64,000 bases of DNA from Fodinicola feengrottensis (GTDB taxonomy: Bacteria > Actinomycetota > Actinomycetes > Mycobacteriales > HKI-0501), in contig NZ_WOTO01000033.1 in NCBI RefSeq assembly GCF_010993775.1, positions 38,580 to 102,579 of the forward strand, in the 5' to 3' direction. The translations under genes and the position numbers were made by a program. Shown in pieces: positions 63,938-64,000 of this stretch; position 1 is the stretch's first letter, and each line of letters opens with the position of its first letter. Below the pieces are notes generated by a model. It ran no database searches, was not told where the DNA came from, and saw only the letters and a program-made list of their open reading frames with translations.

Positions 63938-64000
63938 GACTTTCGAATCCTCTCGAATGACCACCTGCGGCCGGTGGGGCCCATTCTAAGCTGCCCCGGT

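Overview
The window is high-GC DNA from an actinomycete (Actinomycetota). Evidence for this is the acyl-CoA carboxylase set with a small epsilon subunit, an F420-type luciferase-like oxidoreductase, a PerM/DUF6350 protein between sucD and purN, DUF1707 and DUF4190-like membrane proteins, PspC-type kinase signalling, DUF222-HNH and CGNR proteins, and frequent GTG/TTG starts. The genus cannot be fixed from the sequence alone.

Layout. 0-4.4 kb: PH-domain protein, birA, and divergent accD-accE-maf. 4.4-11.3 kb: an accessory stretch (methyltransferase, arginase-family enzyme, CGNR regulator, Phd/VapBC-type toxin-antitoxin pair, TetR, MerR, AurF-like diiron oxygenase, an aldehyde dehydrogenase remnant, repeats, LLM oxidoreductase) lying between maf and accA. 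11.4-19.1 kb: accA (biotin carboxylase plus biotin carrier), two DUF1707 proteins, a ParA/CYTH-CHAD pair, a proline-tailed membrane protein and mdh. 19.3-36.2 kb: core block folD, purH, purN, three small or proline-rich membrane proteins, perM, sucD, sucC, a duplicated membrane protein, a B12-binding domain protein, an M23 peptidase, a HIT protein and pcrA. 36.3-38.7 kb: a chorismate mutase behind a leader-peptide attenuator, a PIG-L deacetylase and a ROK regulator.

38.7-52.8 kb is accessory: glycosyltransferase, GH3 glycosidase, secreted metalloprotease and a DUF222-HNH protein, set among inverted copies of two intergenic repeat types, then a six-gene LicD-TPR-cytidylyltransferase-MFS-SIS-HAD operon with four stop/start overlaps. 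52.8-64 kb: a LuxR response regulator and PspC-domain kinase diverging from a PspC membrane protein, a 5'-truncated TAP-like hydrolase, phosphatidylserine decarboxylase with an extra N-terminal domain, converging pssA, an FGGY kinase and guaA.

Genes working together: accD/accE/accA/birA form an acyl-CoA carboxylase and its biotin ligase; purN/purH/guaA and folD serve purine and one-carbon metabolism; mdh/sucCD belong to the TCA cycle; psd/pssA make phosphatidylethanolamine.

About half of the long reading frames, including essential genes, are broken by one-base shifts, several at homopolymers (C6-C7, G7, T6, A6). I read these as sequencing or assembly error, not gene decay, and give each such gene as one feature with the approximate shift positions. 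Real remnants are probably only the 9.7 kb aldehyde dehydrogenase piece and the 56.7-57.9 kb hydrolase.
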